DNA from: Treponema sp.
Lineage (GTDB): Bacteria; Spirochaetota; Spirochaetia; Treponematales; Breznakiellaceae
Assembly (NCBI GenBank): GCA_031266175.1
Contig: JAISBN010000036.1
Span: forward strand, 1-46,098
Direction of reading: 5' to 3'
DNA length: 46,098 nucleotides
Numbering within the stretch: the first letter of the stretch is position 1; every line of letters starts with the position of its first letter. Below the pieces are notes generated by a model, which did not search any database, had not been told where the DNA came from, and saw only the letters and a program-made list of their open reading frames with translations. Of this stretch, positions 1-8,728 are shown one piece after another. The position numbers and the translations under genes are program-made.

Positions 1-154
1 GAGCCCCAGTTCGGTGAACTGATCCGCCGGGATGCCCCAGGCGGTTCGGGTTGCCGGGTCCATCACGCCGATCCAGTTGCGGCACATGATTATCTGATCC
101 GTCCGGGGACCCGGCAGCCAGTTGTTTTTTTTTACCCATCCCTGTAGTAGCCAT
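1..154 (-). pseudogene. Partial hypothetical gene with a probable frameshift in an A9 run
   Basis: The start is an ATG at 154 with a clear GGAGG ribosome-binding site at 161-165, and the gene runs off the left edge. In the frame of that ATG the protein begins MATTGMGKKKQ and continues as unconvincing low-complexity sequence rich in Gly, Asp and Pro. If one A is removed from the run of nine (complement of the T run at 125-133), the frame becomes a much more protein-like sequence with NNWLPGPRTDQIIMCRNWIG followed by a Trp- and Ala-rich stretch. The second frame has no start of its own because a stop lies just upstream. I therefore read this as a small uncharacterised protein broken, or programmed to slip, at the homopolymer. 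It could also be a sequencing error. Function unknown. Confidence 0.5.
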
Positions 155-182
155 GATATGCCTCCTTACGCATATAGTTTCT

Positions 183-218
183 ATTCCATTCCGGCCCAGA
201 TTGATTCCATTCCGGGCC
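183..218. repeat. Two imperfect 21-bp direct repeats
   Basis: The string ATTCCATTCCGG occurs at 183-194 and again at 204-215, with a 21-bp period. They lie between the stop of the repeat lipoprotein gene (244) and the start of the next minus-strand gene (154). No function can be assigned. Confidence 0.5.
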
Positions 219-243
219 GGCCAGTTTTTAGCCATGGACCTGT

Positions 244-927
244 TCATTCCCAAACCAGGAGCAGGGCATAGGCCGCGGCGTTATAGGTCTCGTTGCTAAG
301 GGGGATGGGCGTTACCGCTCCGCCCGTTAGCTTCCATACCTTGGTGACAAGCATGGAGCCGCTGAATTCATCCCCCGCGGCGTAGAGATCGCTCCCGTCC
401 ACCGCAAGGGCAGTGGCCCTAGCGGGATTCGCCCCGTTGGTAAGGGCGGTGAATTCCGCGAATGTTCCGGCCGTCACCTTCCATACCTTGGCGGCATTCT
501 TGGCGCCGTCGGATTCATACCCCCCGGCGTAGAGATCGCTCCCGTATACCGTAAGGGCATGAGCATAGGCGTTATTCGACCCGCTGGTAAGGGCGATGAA
601 CGTTACCGCCCCGTCCGTCAGCTTCCATACCTTGGCGACCGCCTTGGTACCGTCGGATTCAAACCCCGCGGCGTAGAGATCGCCCCCGTATACCTCAAGG
701 GCATAGGCCTCGGCGCCATTCGGCCCGTTGGTAAGGGGGATGGGCGTTACCCCGCCGTCCATTAGCTTCCATACCGTGGCAACCGCCTTATTGGCGGCGT
801 TGAATTCATACCCCGCCGCGTACCGGACAGGGCCGGGGAGGTAGCCGGGGCCGGAACCGCCGCAGCAGACTGCCAGGACCAGGACCAGCGCCCCGGCTAG
901 GGCGGGAAAACCGAAGATTCTTTTCAT
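244..927 (-). CDS. Exported repeat protein (probable lipoprotein), C-terminally truncated
   Basis: A 227-residue protein begins with a positively charged start and a hydrophobic segment (residues 2-20) ending in Cys-Cys-Gly-Gly, compatible with the relaxed lipobox of spirochaetes. The rest is four to five copies of a repeat of about 46 residues built around GSDLYAAG, AKVWKLT and a short Ala-Leu segment, the pattern of a beta-propeller-like or beta-sheet repeat. The last repeat stops abruptly at ALLLVWE, where the other copies continue with a GSDLY strand, so the C-terminus looks cut off. No strong ribosome-binding site precedes the ATG. It resembles in style the repeat protein at 7579-8454 but has a different motif. 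Role unknown, presumably on the cell surface or in the periplasm. Confidence 0.7.
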   Translation of the reverse strand: MKRIFGFPALAGALVLVLAVCCGGSGPGYLPGPVRYAAGYEFNAANKAVATVWKLMDGGVTPIPLTNGPNGAEAYALEVYGGDLYAAGFESDGTKAVAKVWKLTDGAVTFIALTSGSNNAYAHALTVYGSDLYAGGYESDGAKNAAKVWKVTAGTFAEFTALTNGANPARATALAVDGSDLYAAGDEFSGSMLVTKVWKLTGGAVTPIPLSNETYNAAAYALLLVWE

Positions 928-965
928 ACCGTATTCTTTTTTCTTGATTGATCTTGAGTGATATA

Positions 966-990
966 AAAAACCGCCCCTAGTGCGGTTTTT
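966..990. terminator. Terminator-like hairpin, symmetric A/T flanks
   Basis: AAAAACCGC (966-974) pairs perfectly with GCGGTTTTT (982-990) around a 7-nt loop. The A and T tracts make it a possible bidirectional rho-independent terminator. It sits just upstream of the minus-strand lipoprotein gene, so it would shield that gene from upstream minus-strand transcription. No gene is visible upstream on plus that needs it. Confidence 0.5.
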
Positions 991-1213
991 GAGGACCTGG
1001 AGGATTTGAGATCTCGAGCTTTGGACGGATCTATCCCCTAAAAAGACCGGAGGGGGAAAAGGGCGAATTCATGGGGGAGGGGGGGGAGGGGCAATTTCCG
1101 CGCCAAGTTGGGCGAAACCGGCGAAAAAATCGGATTTTTTTCCGCGCTCGGTACCCGACAAGGGTTATTGCTCGTCATGGAAATACGATACCAAGAACCA
1201 GGGGGAGTTGTCA

Positions 1214-1252
1214 ATGGCTAAAAAATCGGCATCCTTACCGATTAGCTTGTAG
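1214..1252 (+). pseudogene. 12-codon ORF with a good ribosome-binding site, probable gene remnant
   Basis: GGGGGAG six to seven bases upstream precedes ATG GCT AAA AAA, encoding MAKKSASLPISL and a stop. The start resembles that of the minus-strand gene at 154. The stop falls exactly where the hairpin cluster begins, so this looks like the 5' end of a gene interrupted by an inserted repeat. It could alternatively be a genuine leader peptide; nothing downstream on plus is close enough to support that strongly. Confidence 0.35.
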
Positions 1253-1409
1253 TTTGCTTTGCAAACTGCACCCTGCCCGCCAAAGGCGGGCAGGCAGGGG
1301 ATACAGCGGCGTCCTTGGCAAGAGCCCGCTCGCCGGCTCGCGGGGGAGACCCGCTTCGCGGGCGCAACCGGCATCCAAGGTAAAGCCTTTAGGCTTTACC
1401 CCCTTTTTA
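1251..1409. repeat. Cluster of four hairpins, the last terminator-like
   Basis: Four inverted repeats follow each other: AGTTTGC/GCAAACT (1251-1267); CCTGCCCGCC/GGCGGGCAGG with a 3-nt loop (1272-1294); CCCGC/GCGGG (1350-1362); and GGTAAAGCCT/AGGCTTTACC (1379-1400), followed by CCCTTTTT. The block is non-coding and ends a few bases before the promoter of the penicillin-binding protein gene. It could be a palindromic mobile repeat, with the last hairpin acting as a terminator that insulates the promoter. Confidence 0.55.
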
Positions 1410-1419
1410 TATTAGTGCC

Positions 1420-1448
1420 TTGACAAGAGAGCCCGGCCGGCGTACGCT
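1420..1448 (+). promoter_or_regulatory. Sigma-70-type promoter of the PBP gene
   Basis: TTGACA at 1420-1425, a 17-bp spacer and TACGCT at 1443-1448. The predicted transcription start falls at about 1455, adjacent to the ATG at 1456, so the mRNA may have almost no leader. Confidence 0.65.
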
Positions 1449-1455
1449 ATGGGGT

Positions 1456-3987
1456 ATGCGGGGATATGTCTTTATCCGCCTTATTGCGGTTTTTACGGCC
1501 CTGATTGCCGGGCTTATCGGCGTGGGGCTTGGGTTGTCTATTGCCGTGACGGGCAATATCGAAAACGAGGAAAACTATAAGCCCCTTAATCCCGCCCTGC
1601 CGACGAGGATTTTTGACGCCTCCGGGGAACTGGTTACCGAGTTTTCCGCGGATGAAAAGCGGGAACTGATTACCCTTAACGAGCTGCCCCGCCATCTTAT
1701 TATGGCTGCCTTGGCCAGGGAAGATCCCGATTTTTATAACCACCGGGGGTTCAGCCTCCGGGCCATTGCCCGGGCGGCTTTCGGGTACCTGACGGGGCGT
1801 CCCCGGGGGGGAGGGTCCACCATCACCCAGCAGGTTGCGGGAACCCTCTATACCGACCGGCGGGAAAAAACCCTATCCCGAAAGATTCGGGAACTGTGGT
1901 GGGCCTTTCAGATGGAACGGCGCTATACCAAGAACGAAATCCTGGAAATCTACCTGAATTATATGATCATGGGGCCGGGAACCTACGGGGTGGAGGCGGC
2001 GAGCAAGTACTTTTTTAACCACAGCGCCCGGGATGTCAGCCTGGCGGAGGCGGCGGTCCTGGTGGTCCAGCTCTCCAGTCCTACCCGGTACAATCCCATC
2101 CAGAACCCTAACGAAGCCATGGACCGCCAGAAGGCGGTACTGGACAAGATGGTGGACCTTGGGTACGCCACCCGGGAAGAGGCGGACGAATCCTTTAAGG
2201 AGTACTGGGATTCCTTTGACTATACCCGGATAGGGCTTTCTTCCTATTTTGCCAGGGAAGACAAGGCCCCCTGGTTCAGTGAATACGTACGCCGGGAACT
2301 GGACAACCTGATGTACGGCGAAATGGACTACTACCGGGACGGTTACTCGGTTCAAACCACCCTGGATCTCCGGTTCCAGCAGCTGGCGGAAATGGAAATG
2401 GCCGCGGGGATCACCAAGGCCAACGGTCTGTACAAAAACAGTTCCGGTTTCGGCACCGCCAGGGCGGAGCGGGTATACGTACCCCTGGCAAACATGCTCA
2501 GCCTGATTTTCAATATAGAAGACATCTATGCCACCATCGAACATCAGGACGAAGCCAAGGCGGTGAACAAATACAGCAAAAACCTCAATCCTACGGTAGA
2601 TTTGCTTTCCCTGGTCTTTGACATACCGGAGATCAAGCCCGTTACCGCCGCCGCCTACCGGCGTCTGAAATCGGTAACCGAAGAAAGCGTGGTGGAAGGG
2701 GCGCTGGTGGTGCTGGAAAACGACACCGGCCAAATCAAGGCGATTGTGGGGGGCTCGCAGTACAACGAAACCAACCAGCTTATCCGGGCAACCCAGGCCC
2801 GGGTTATGCCCGGCAGCGCCTTTAAGCCCCTGTATTACTCGGCGGCCATTGATTCCCGGAAATTTACCATGTCCACCCTTATTTACGATTCCCCGGTTAT
2901 GTTTTACGCCGCCACGGGGGAACCCTATGTCCCCAACAACTACCAGGGAACCTGGCGGGGCCCGGTACTGCTCTACGAAGCCCTGGGGCTTTCCCTTAAC
3001 ATTCCGGCCCTGAAGGTGCTGGACGGCATCGGCTTTGACGCCGCCATAGACCGGTCGGCGGCCCTGCTGGGAATTACGGATTCCGCGGAAAAGGTCAGAA
3101 CCTTTCCCAGGGTGTATCCCATGGGGCTGGGTATCATCGCCGTCTCTCCCCTCTCCATGGCCCGGGCCTTTGCGGTGTTTGCCAACCAGGGCCGGGCGGT
3201 AACTCCCTATGCCATTACAACCGTGGAAGACCGGGACGGAAAAATCATCATCGACTATGAACAGGAAATCCGGATGCGGGAAGAAAATATGGGCGGGGAC
3301 ATCCAGATAATCACCCCCCAGAACGCCTATATGATGACCCGGCTCCTGGCCAAGGCTATCGAAATGGGCACCCTGGCCTCCGGTTCGGGGTACGGCGCAA
3401 AGCTCAACGTAAAAGACGACAAGGGGGTTACCTACCGGATTCCCGCGGGGGGCAAAACCGGGACCAGCCAGAACTGGGCCGACGCGTGGACCGTGGGCTT
3501 TACCCCGTATTATACCATCGCCATCTGGTTCGGCTTTGACAAGGGAGGAAACTCCCTGGGAATGAACGTTTCCGGTGCTTCCCTGGCCGGTCCCATCTGG
3601 GGCAATCTGATGCAGGAATATAACCAGAATCTGCCCCGGCGGGATTTCCCCAGGCCTTCGGGCATTGTGGACGCCGTGGTATGCAGGTCTTCGGGACTGC
3701 TCAGAAACCCCAGCTGTCCGCCGGGAATTTCCCTAAGCTTCCTGGCGGGAACGGTTCCCACCGAGTACTGTGACCAGCACGGGGAGGCTGTCCTCGACAT
3801 GCTCCCCGGCGGCATGCTGAATTTACGGAGAACCGGCGGGATCGGCGGCAGCGCTCCGCCTCGGATTGACAGCGGCGGCGGCGAAACCCGGATGCCGTCC
3901 ATACCGCCGGAGCTGCAGTCTGTTCTGGACGCTCTCGATTCAGAAATGGACGGGGATCTGCCCGAGTATGATCCGTTAACCGATTGA
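1456..3987 (+). CDS. Class A penicillin-binding protein (glycosyltransferase plus transpeptidase)
   Basis: An 843-residue bifunctional peptidoglycan synthase anchored in the inner membrane. Residues about 6-32 form the membrane anchor. The GT51 glycosyltransferase shows the catalytic Glu89 (ARED), followed by the GGGSTITQQ motif at 118-126. The transpeptidase shows SAFK (Ser454, Lys457), SLN (513-515) and KTGTS (667-671). Between the two lies a long insert with no recognisable domain (about residues 330-420). The ATG at 1456 was preferred to an upstream TTG at 1420 because that TTG is the -35 hexamer. There is no clear Shine-Dalgarno. A hybrid histidine kinase gene starts 25 bp after the stop and may be co-transcribed. 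Family assignment is secure; whether it is a PBP1A or PBP1C orthologue is not decided. Confidence 0.93.
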   Translation: MRGYVFIRLIAVFTALIAGLIGVGLGLSIAVTGNIENEENYKPLNPALPTRIFDASGELVTEFSADEKRELITLNELPRHLIMAALAREDPDFYNHRGFSLRAIARAAFGYLTGRPRGGGSTITQQVAGTLYTDRREKTLSRKIRELWWAFQMERRYTKNEILEIYLNYMIMGPGTYGVEAASKYFFNHSARDVSLAEAAVLVVQLSSPTRYNPIQNPNEAMDRQKAVLDKMVDLGYATREEADESFKEYWDSFDYTRIGLSSYFAREDKAPWFSEYVRRELDNLMYGEMDYYRDGYSVQTTLDLRFQQLAEMEMAAGITKANGLYKNSSGFGTARAERVYVPLANMLSLIFNIEDIYATIEHQDEAKAVNKYSKNLNPTVDLLSLVFDIPEIKPVTAAAYRRLKSVTEESVVEGALVVLENDTGQIKAIVGGSQYNETNQLIRATQARVMPGSAFKPLYYSAAIDSRKFTMSTLIYDSPVMFYAATGEPYVPNNYQGTWRGPVLLYEALGLSLNIPALKVLDGIGFDAAIDRSAALLGITDSAEKVRTFPRVYPMGLGIIAVSPLSMARAFAVFANQGRAVTPYAITTVEDRDGKIIIDYEQEIRMREENMGGDIQIITPQNAYMMTRLLAKAIEMGTLASGSGYGAKLNVKDDKGVTYRIPAGGKTGTSQNWADAWTVGFTPYYTIAIWFGFDKGGNSLGMNVSGASLAGPIWGNLMQEYNQNLPRRDFPRPSGIVDAVVCRSSGLLRNPSCPPGISLSFLAGTVPTEYCDQHGEAVLDMLPGGMLNLRRTGGIGGSAPPRIDSGGGETRMPSIPPELQSVLDALDSEMDGDLPEYDPLTD

Positions 3988-4012
3988 TCGGCTGATTGAG
4001 ACAGATCATGCG

Positions 4013-7000
4013 ATGACTGCTGTTCTTGCCCGCATCCGCAGCTCCATTGAAAGCCTTATTAACAGGACCGGATTCGGCATTCGGACCAAGCTGATCATCA
4101 TCTTTGTGATCATCAAGGTAATTCCCCTGCTGATTCTTGCCGTCCTGGCCTGGCGGCAGGCCTTTAACCTGGGAAAAATACTTGACCGGCACAGCGAAGA
4201 ATTTATCGCCGCGGCGGGCAGCGCGTTAAGCAATACCGGCGAAATCGCGGTGAACGATTCGGTCAAAGCCCTGAACGACGGCGCTACCGAAAACATAGAG
4301 CGGATGAGCACCGATCTGGCCGCCAGGGTGGCGGATTTCCTGTATGACCGGGACAGGGATATCCTCTACGCCGCGGGGCTGTCCCCTTCGGCGAACCTTT
4401 ACCGCCACTTTATCCGGAACAAAACCGGCGCCCTAGTAAAGCCCCGGGAATGGATCCTTTCCCCGGATCAAAACTCCTGGGTTCCCGGGGATGCCCTGGA
4501 AGAGGGGATTGTTACCGTCTCCTCCAACAGCGAAAACAATACGGGGTACCGTAACAGGCCGCCGGACATATTCCGTACCGAGGAACGGCCCCTCTTTCTG
4601 GAAATGACCTTTATTGATACCTCGGGCAATGAGATCATCAAAGTAAGCGCGACCCCCGGCTGGGATACGGCCCTTAGGAATATCGCGGACCGGCGGAATA
4701 CCTATGTGCGGGCGGAAAGCTACTGGAACGAGCTTTCCGGACTAAAACCCGGCGAAATCTACGTATCCGACGTGATAGGCGCCTATGTGCCCTCCCGCTT
4801 AATCGGCATGTACAACCCCGCCAATGTTTCCGAACGGGGTCTTGACTGGCAGCCGGAGGAAGAAGCCTACGCGGGCCGGGAAAATCCCAACGGAAAACGC
4901 TTTAAGGGAATTATCCGCTGGGCCGCGCCGGTGGTGCAAAACGGAATCCGGACAGGCTATGTAACCCTGGCCCTTGATCACGATCACATCATGGAGTTTA
5001 CCGATCACATAACCCCCATGAACGAACGGTATGTGGAGCTGCCCAGCGCCTTTGAGGGAAACTACGCTTTTATCTGGGATTACCGGTGCCGCAGCATCTG
5101 CCACCCTCGGCACCATTCCATTGTGGGGTACAATCCCGAAACGGGAGAGCCGGAAGTCCCCTGGCTGGAAGAAAGCATTTATCAGGCATGGCAGGAAAGC
5201 GGAAAAAGCTATACCACGTTTATCGGGGATGTTCCCGTCTTCCAGGACCAGAGCCGGGACAAAAAGCCCGCGGCGGAACTGACCAGGGCGGGGCTGGTGG
5301 GCCTGGACGGACGTTATCTGAACAACGCCCCCCAGTGTAGGGGCTGGTTCGATCTGACCAGGGAAGGAGGATCTGGTTCGTTCCTGATCCTGTGGAGCGG
5401 GATCTGGAAACCCAATACCGCCGCCGCTATCCGGTACTATACGGGAAACTACGGAAAAACCAAACGGGGTTTCGGTTTTGTGGCCATCGGGGCGGGCCTG
5501 GAAGACTTTCAGCGTCCCGCCCGGGAAACGGAAAAAGTACTGGACCGGGTCATTTCCCAGGCCGAAACGGATTTGACCAGCGCGGGCAAAAAAACCCGGG
5601 AGCTGATCTCCCGTAACCTGTTTAATACCACCATATCCCTGGCCGGATCCGCGGGGTTTATGATACTGCTGGTGGTCCTCGTCGCTTTCTGGATGGCAAA
5701 CATCCTGACCCGGAGCATCAACGTTCTTATCTCCGGCATATCCCGGTTCCGTTCCGGCGAGCGGCAGTTCCGCTTTAACTCCCGGGCCAGGGATGAAATA
5801 GGGGTTCTGGCCGATTCCTTTGACGCGATGGCGGAAAGCCTTAACGCGTCCCTCAAGGGACCCATAGTCATTACTACCAGGGACCAGGAAATTATCTATG
5901 TGAATGAGGACGGCCTTAAACTCATTGACAAACCTTTGGAAGCGATCAAGGGCAAACCCTACGGCGAAATAAGCGTCTACCCCGCGAATACGCCCTACGA
6001 TCCCGTGGCCGCGCTGGAGGAAAACCGGGAGGCGGAAGTACTGTACCTTCCCGGTACGGATCAGTATGTGCGGGGCAGCGCTTCCTGGCTTACCGGCCCA
6101 TCGGGAGAAAAAACCGGCTATATCATCGCCTCCATGGACGTGACCGCCCTTATCCGGGTGCAAAAGCAGCTGGAAAAGGCCGTGGCAGAGGCGAATACCG
6201 CCAACCGGCACAAGGGCGATTTCCTGGCCCGGATGAGCCACGAGATCCGTACCCCCATGAACGCCATTATAGGAATGACGGAAATCGTTAAAAAGAAAAT
6301 CACCGGCGGCGCCCCGGAAGAGGTTCAGTCCGACCTTCGGCAGATCGAAGCGTCTTCCCAGCATCTTTTAAGCCTGATCAACGATATTCTGGATGTTTCA
6401 AAAATCGAAGCGGGTAAGATAGAACTAAGCTATGAAGAAACCGATGTAACGGTCCTTGTCCAAACCGTCGAAACAATTATCCGTTCCCGGTGTGAAGAGA
6501 AAAACATCAATTTTGAAACCACCTGCAATCTGGCGGAGCCTTCGTTCTACCTGATCGATCCCCTGCGCCTTCGCCAGGTACTGATCAACCTCCTGGGGAA
6601 CGCGGTCAAATTTACCCCCGACGGCGGAACCATCGCTTTCCTGGTGGAAGAAAAGGAAAAGACCGCGGACAAAACCACCGTTCATTTCATGATCCGGGAC
6701 ACCGGGATCGGCATATCAAAAGAAGCCCGGGGGTTCCTGTTCGAGCCCTTTGAACAAACATCCCCGGATATTTCCAAACGGTACGGCGGAACCGGCCTGG
6801 GGCTTGCCATCTCCCGGAGTATCGTACGGCTTTTCGGCGGCGATATTACCGTGGAAAGCGAGGAAGGCCGGGGAAGCGTTTTCAGTTTTGCTCTTGCCTT
6901 ATGTCCCTGCGCGGCGCCCCGGAAAGACGGCATAATCCGGGACGCTTCGGGAAAGCTGGCCGGAAAACGGGCCCTGCTGGTGGACGACGTCCCCATCAAC

Positions 7001-7339
7001 CGGATAATTGTGGCAAACCTGCTGGAATACACGGGCCTTGTTATTGACGAAGCGGATAACGGCAAAACGGCGCTTGAAATGTTCAAAGCGTCCGCTCCCC
7101 ATACCTACGACATTATCTATATGGATGTACAAATGCCCGTGATGGACGGCTACGAAGCTACCGCCGCGATCCGCGCCCTGGACAGAGCCGACGCGGCCGT
7201 TCCTATTGTAGCCCTGACGGCCAACGCTTTTAGGGAAGATGTTGACAAGGCCGCCGCCGGCGGCATGAACGCCCATCTGGCAAAGCCCATCGAAATAGAC
7301 AAATGCATTGAAACAAGCTTCCGTCTTTTAAAGCTCTAG
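4013..7339 (+). CDS. Hybrid sensor histidine kinase with large extracytoplasmic sensor
   Basis: A 1108-residue membrane-bound signalling kinase. A transmembrane helix at about 26-46 is followed by roughly 490 residues of presumed periplasmic sensor, resembling a double-Cache fold by length but not proven. A second helix lies at about 540-565, then HAMP, a PAS-like region, and HisKA with phospho-acceptor His743 (SHEIRTPMN). The HATPase shows an N box (NLLGNAVKFT) and G boxes (DTGIGIS, GTGLGL). A C-terminal receiver has Asp1038 (MDVQMPVMDGYEA). Phosphate would pass from His743 to Asp1038; no separate Hpt or DNA-binding regulator is encoded nearby. It follows the PBP gene by 25 bp, so control of or response to envelope state is a reasonable inference only. 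Confidence 0.92.
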   Translation: MTAVLARIRSSIESLINRTGFGIRTKLIIIFVIIKVIPLLILAVLAWRQAFNLGKILDRHSEEFIAAAGSALSNTGEIAVNDSVKALNDGATENIERMSTDLAARVADFLYDRDRDILYAAGLSPSANLYRHFIRNKTGALVKPREWILSPDQNSWVPGDALEEGIVTVSSNSENNTGYRNRPPDIFRTEERPLFLEMTFIDTSGNEIIKVSATPGWDTALRNIADRRNTYVRAESYWNELSGLKPGEIYVSDVIGAYVPSRLIGMYNPANVSERGLDWQPEEEAYAGRENPNGKRFKGIIRWAAPVVQNGIRTGYVTLALDHDHIMEFTDHITPMNERYVELPSAFEGNYAFIWDYRCRSICHPRHHSIVGYNPETGEPEVPWLEESIYQAWQESGKSYTTFIGDVPVFQDQSRDKKPAAELTRAGLVGLDGRYLNNAPQCRGWFDLTREGGSGSFLILWSGIWKPNTAAAIRYYTGNYGKTKRGFGFVAIGAGLEDFQRPARETEKVLDRVISQAETDLTSAGKKTRELISRNLFNTTISLAGSAGFMILLVVLVAFWMANILTRSINVLISGISRFRSGERQFRFNSRARDEIGVLADSFDAMAESLNASLKGPIVITTRDQEIIYVNEDGLKLIDKPLEAIKGKPYGEISVYPANTPYDPVAALEENREAEVLYLPGTDQYVRGSASWLTGPSGEKTGYIIASMDVTALIRVQKQLEKAVAEANTANRHKGDFLARMSHEIRTPMNAIIGMTEIVKKKITGGAPEEVQSDLRQIEASSQHLLSLINDILDVSKIEAGKIELSYEETDVTVLVQTVETIIRSRCEEKNINFETTCNLAEPSFYLIDPLRLRQVLINLLGNAVKFTPDGGTIAFLVEEKEKTADKTTVHFMIRDTGIGISKEARGFLFEPFEQTSPDISKRYGGTGLGLAISRSIVRLFGGDITVESEEGRGSVFSFALALCPCAAPRKDGIIRDASGKLAGKRALLVDDVPINRIIVANLLEYTGLVIDEADNGKTALEMFKASAPHTYDIIYMDVQMPVMDGYEATAAIRALDRADAAVPIVALTANAFREDVDKAAAGGMNAHLAKPIEIDKCIETSFRLLKL

Positions 7340-7370
7340 TACCTTGTCCCGCGCTGTCGACAACCTGGCC

Positions 7371-7497
7371 CGCGTTGTCAATTCCGAATTCAAAAATAAC
7401 CACGGACAGACACAGACCAACACGGACAAAAGCAAAGATTTGGAACAACAGGTCCGCGTTTGTCCGTATGGTCCGCGGTTTAACCACGGACAGACAC
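7371..7497 (+). repeat. Dispersed repeat, copy 1
   Basis: The element begins CAATTCCGAATTC (7379-7391), runs through ACACGGACAAAAGCAAAG and ends in the inverted pair GTCCGCGGTT/AACCACGGAC (7471-7491). Its first 75 bases match copy 2 (8529-8635) with about one difference. It lies just after the histidine kinase stop and is non-coding. The internal complementarity of CCACGGAC and GTCCGNGG would let the transcript fold into a long hairpin. Confidence 0.75.
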
Positions 7498-7578
7498 CGG
7501 GCGGGCAGCGTGGGGATGTTCCCCGGATGTTCCCCCGCCGGATGAACCGTTTAGGCGTTCGGATACTTCATCCGGTTC

Positions 7579-8454
7579 TTAGCGCAGGACGATGGCGTTG
7601 GCAGAGCCGGATGTCTTGGTACGGAAGGCCTGCCACTTACCGTTGAGCCAATAACCGGGACTCCCGCTATTCCCGCCCGCGATATACACATCGGAACCGG
7701 ATACGGCGATGGCATTGGCATAACCACCCCATGTCCCGGTAACAGGGAGGGTTACCTGTGAGCCGTTGAGCCAGTAGCAGGGCGTACCCGTACTGTACTC
7801 CCTGTCGCGCTCTTCACCCACGACATACACATCGGAACCGGATACGGCGATGGCGGTGGCGGTGGTGCCCAGCCCGGTACAATAGAGGTCGTGCCGCTCG
7901 CCGTTGAGCCAGTAACAGGGCGTATACTTCGTATAATAACCGTTGTAGGTGTTGCCGGAGCCCGCGATATATACATCGGAACCGGATACGGCGATGCCGG
8001 CAGCGACGCCTTTCCCGTTAACGGGGAGGAGTACCTGCGCGCCGTTAAGCCAGTAACAGGGCTTGTCCCCATCATTGCCCGCGATATACACATCGGAACT
8101 GGATATGGCGATGGCGCGGGCGGAGCTGCGTGTCCCGGTAACAGGGAGGGCCTGCCACACGCCGTTAAGCCAGTACCCGGGCGTATTCCCATCACTGCCC
8201 GCGATATACACATCCGAACCGGATACAGCAATAGCGATGGCCCTGTCGGAATAGGGTGCTCTGGCAAAAGAGAGGGCCTGCCCCGCGCCGTTAAGCCAGC
8301 AACCGGGCTTCGTTCCCTCCTGGCCGAAGGACTCGAAACCCGCGATTAACACATCGGGGCCCTTACCTCCCGTGGGCTGCCCGTAGGCGGTAAAGGCCGC
8401 GATCAGAGCTACGGCCGCCAGGGCCGTCATCCGTTGGTAAAGCGTCGTTTTCAT
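7579..8454 (-). CDS. Exported repeat protein with GSDVYIAG/YWLNG repeats
   Basis: A 291-residue protein. The ATG at 8454 is chosen over an upstream ATG at 8478 because AGGAGG lies ten bases before it. Residues about 8-28 form a signal peptide that ends near AYGQP. The mature part consists of about six repeats of roughly 40-48 residues, each with the pattern AIAVSGSDVYIAG, a variable loop, a PxYWLNG turn and LPVTGT. This suggests a beta-propeller, and the short final repeat may close the ring. The gene is bracketed by direct copies of a dispersed repeat at 7371-7497 and 8529-8635, with little other DNA between. Function is unknown; surface or periplasmic location is likely. Confidence 0.8.
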   Translation of the reverse strand: MKTTLYQRMTALAAVALIAAFTAYGQPTGGKGPDVLIAGFESFGQEGTKPGCWLNGAGQALSFARAPYSDRAIAIAVSGSDVYIAGSDGNTPGYWLNGVWQALPVTGTRSSARAIAISSSDVYIAGNDGDKPCYWLNGAQVLLPVNGKGVAAGIAVSGSDVYIAGSGNTYNGYYTKYTPCYWLNGERHDLYCTGLGTTATAIAVSGSDVYVVGEERDREYSTGTPCYWLNGSQVTLPVTGTWGGYANAIAVSGSDVYIAGGNSGSPGYWLNGKWQAFRTKTSGSANAIVLR

Positions 8455-8528
8455 CCTATCTAAACCTCCTGTAATCATGTATTTGTCATGAAAAACACCT
8501 TACTATGGAGGAGGCGGGCTGTCAACGG

Positions 8529-8635
8529 TAATTCCGAATTCAAAAATAACCCCGGACAGACACAGACCAACACGGACAAAAGCAAAGATTTGGAACAACA
8601 GGGCCGTGTTTTTCCGTGGGGGTCCGTGGTAAACC
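8529..8635 (+). repeat. Dispersed repeat, copy 2
   Basis: Starts ATTCCGAATTCAAAAATAAC at 8530 and matches copy 1 for about 75 bases with one visible change (CCCGGAC for CACGGAC), then diverges in the GTCCGTGGT half. Same orientation as copy 1; it lies upstream of the repeat protein gene that begins at 8454. Confidence 0.75.
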
Positions 8636-8728
8636 TTCTTCGATTGCACGGATGCCGACTTCAACGGCGTCGAAGGTGACCGGTTCCCTGGCGCGGCGGG
8701 TAAAGATGTAGTGTTTCAGGCCTCCCCA

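Noticed and set aside
4799-6364. Minus-strand open frame of 521 codons
   Set aside because: Antisense to the histidine kinase; no motif and no ribosome-binding site.
7891-8349. Plus-strand ORF with internal repeats
   Set aside because: Mirror image of the repeat protein gene on minus; the periodicity comes from that gene.
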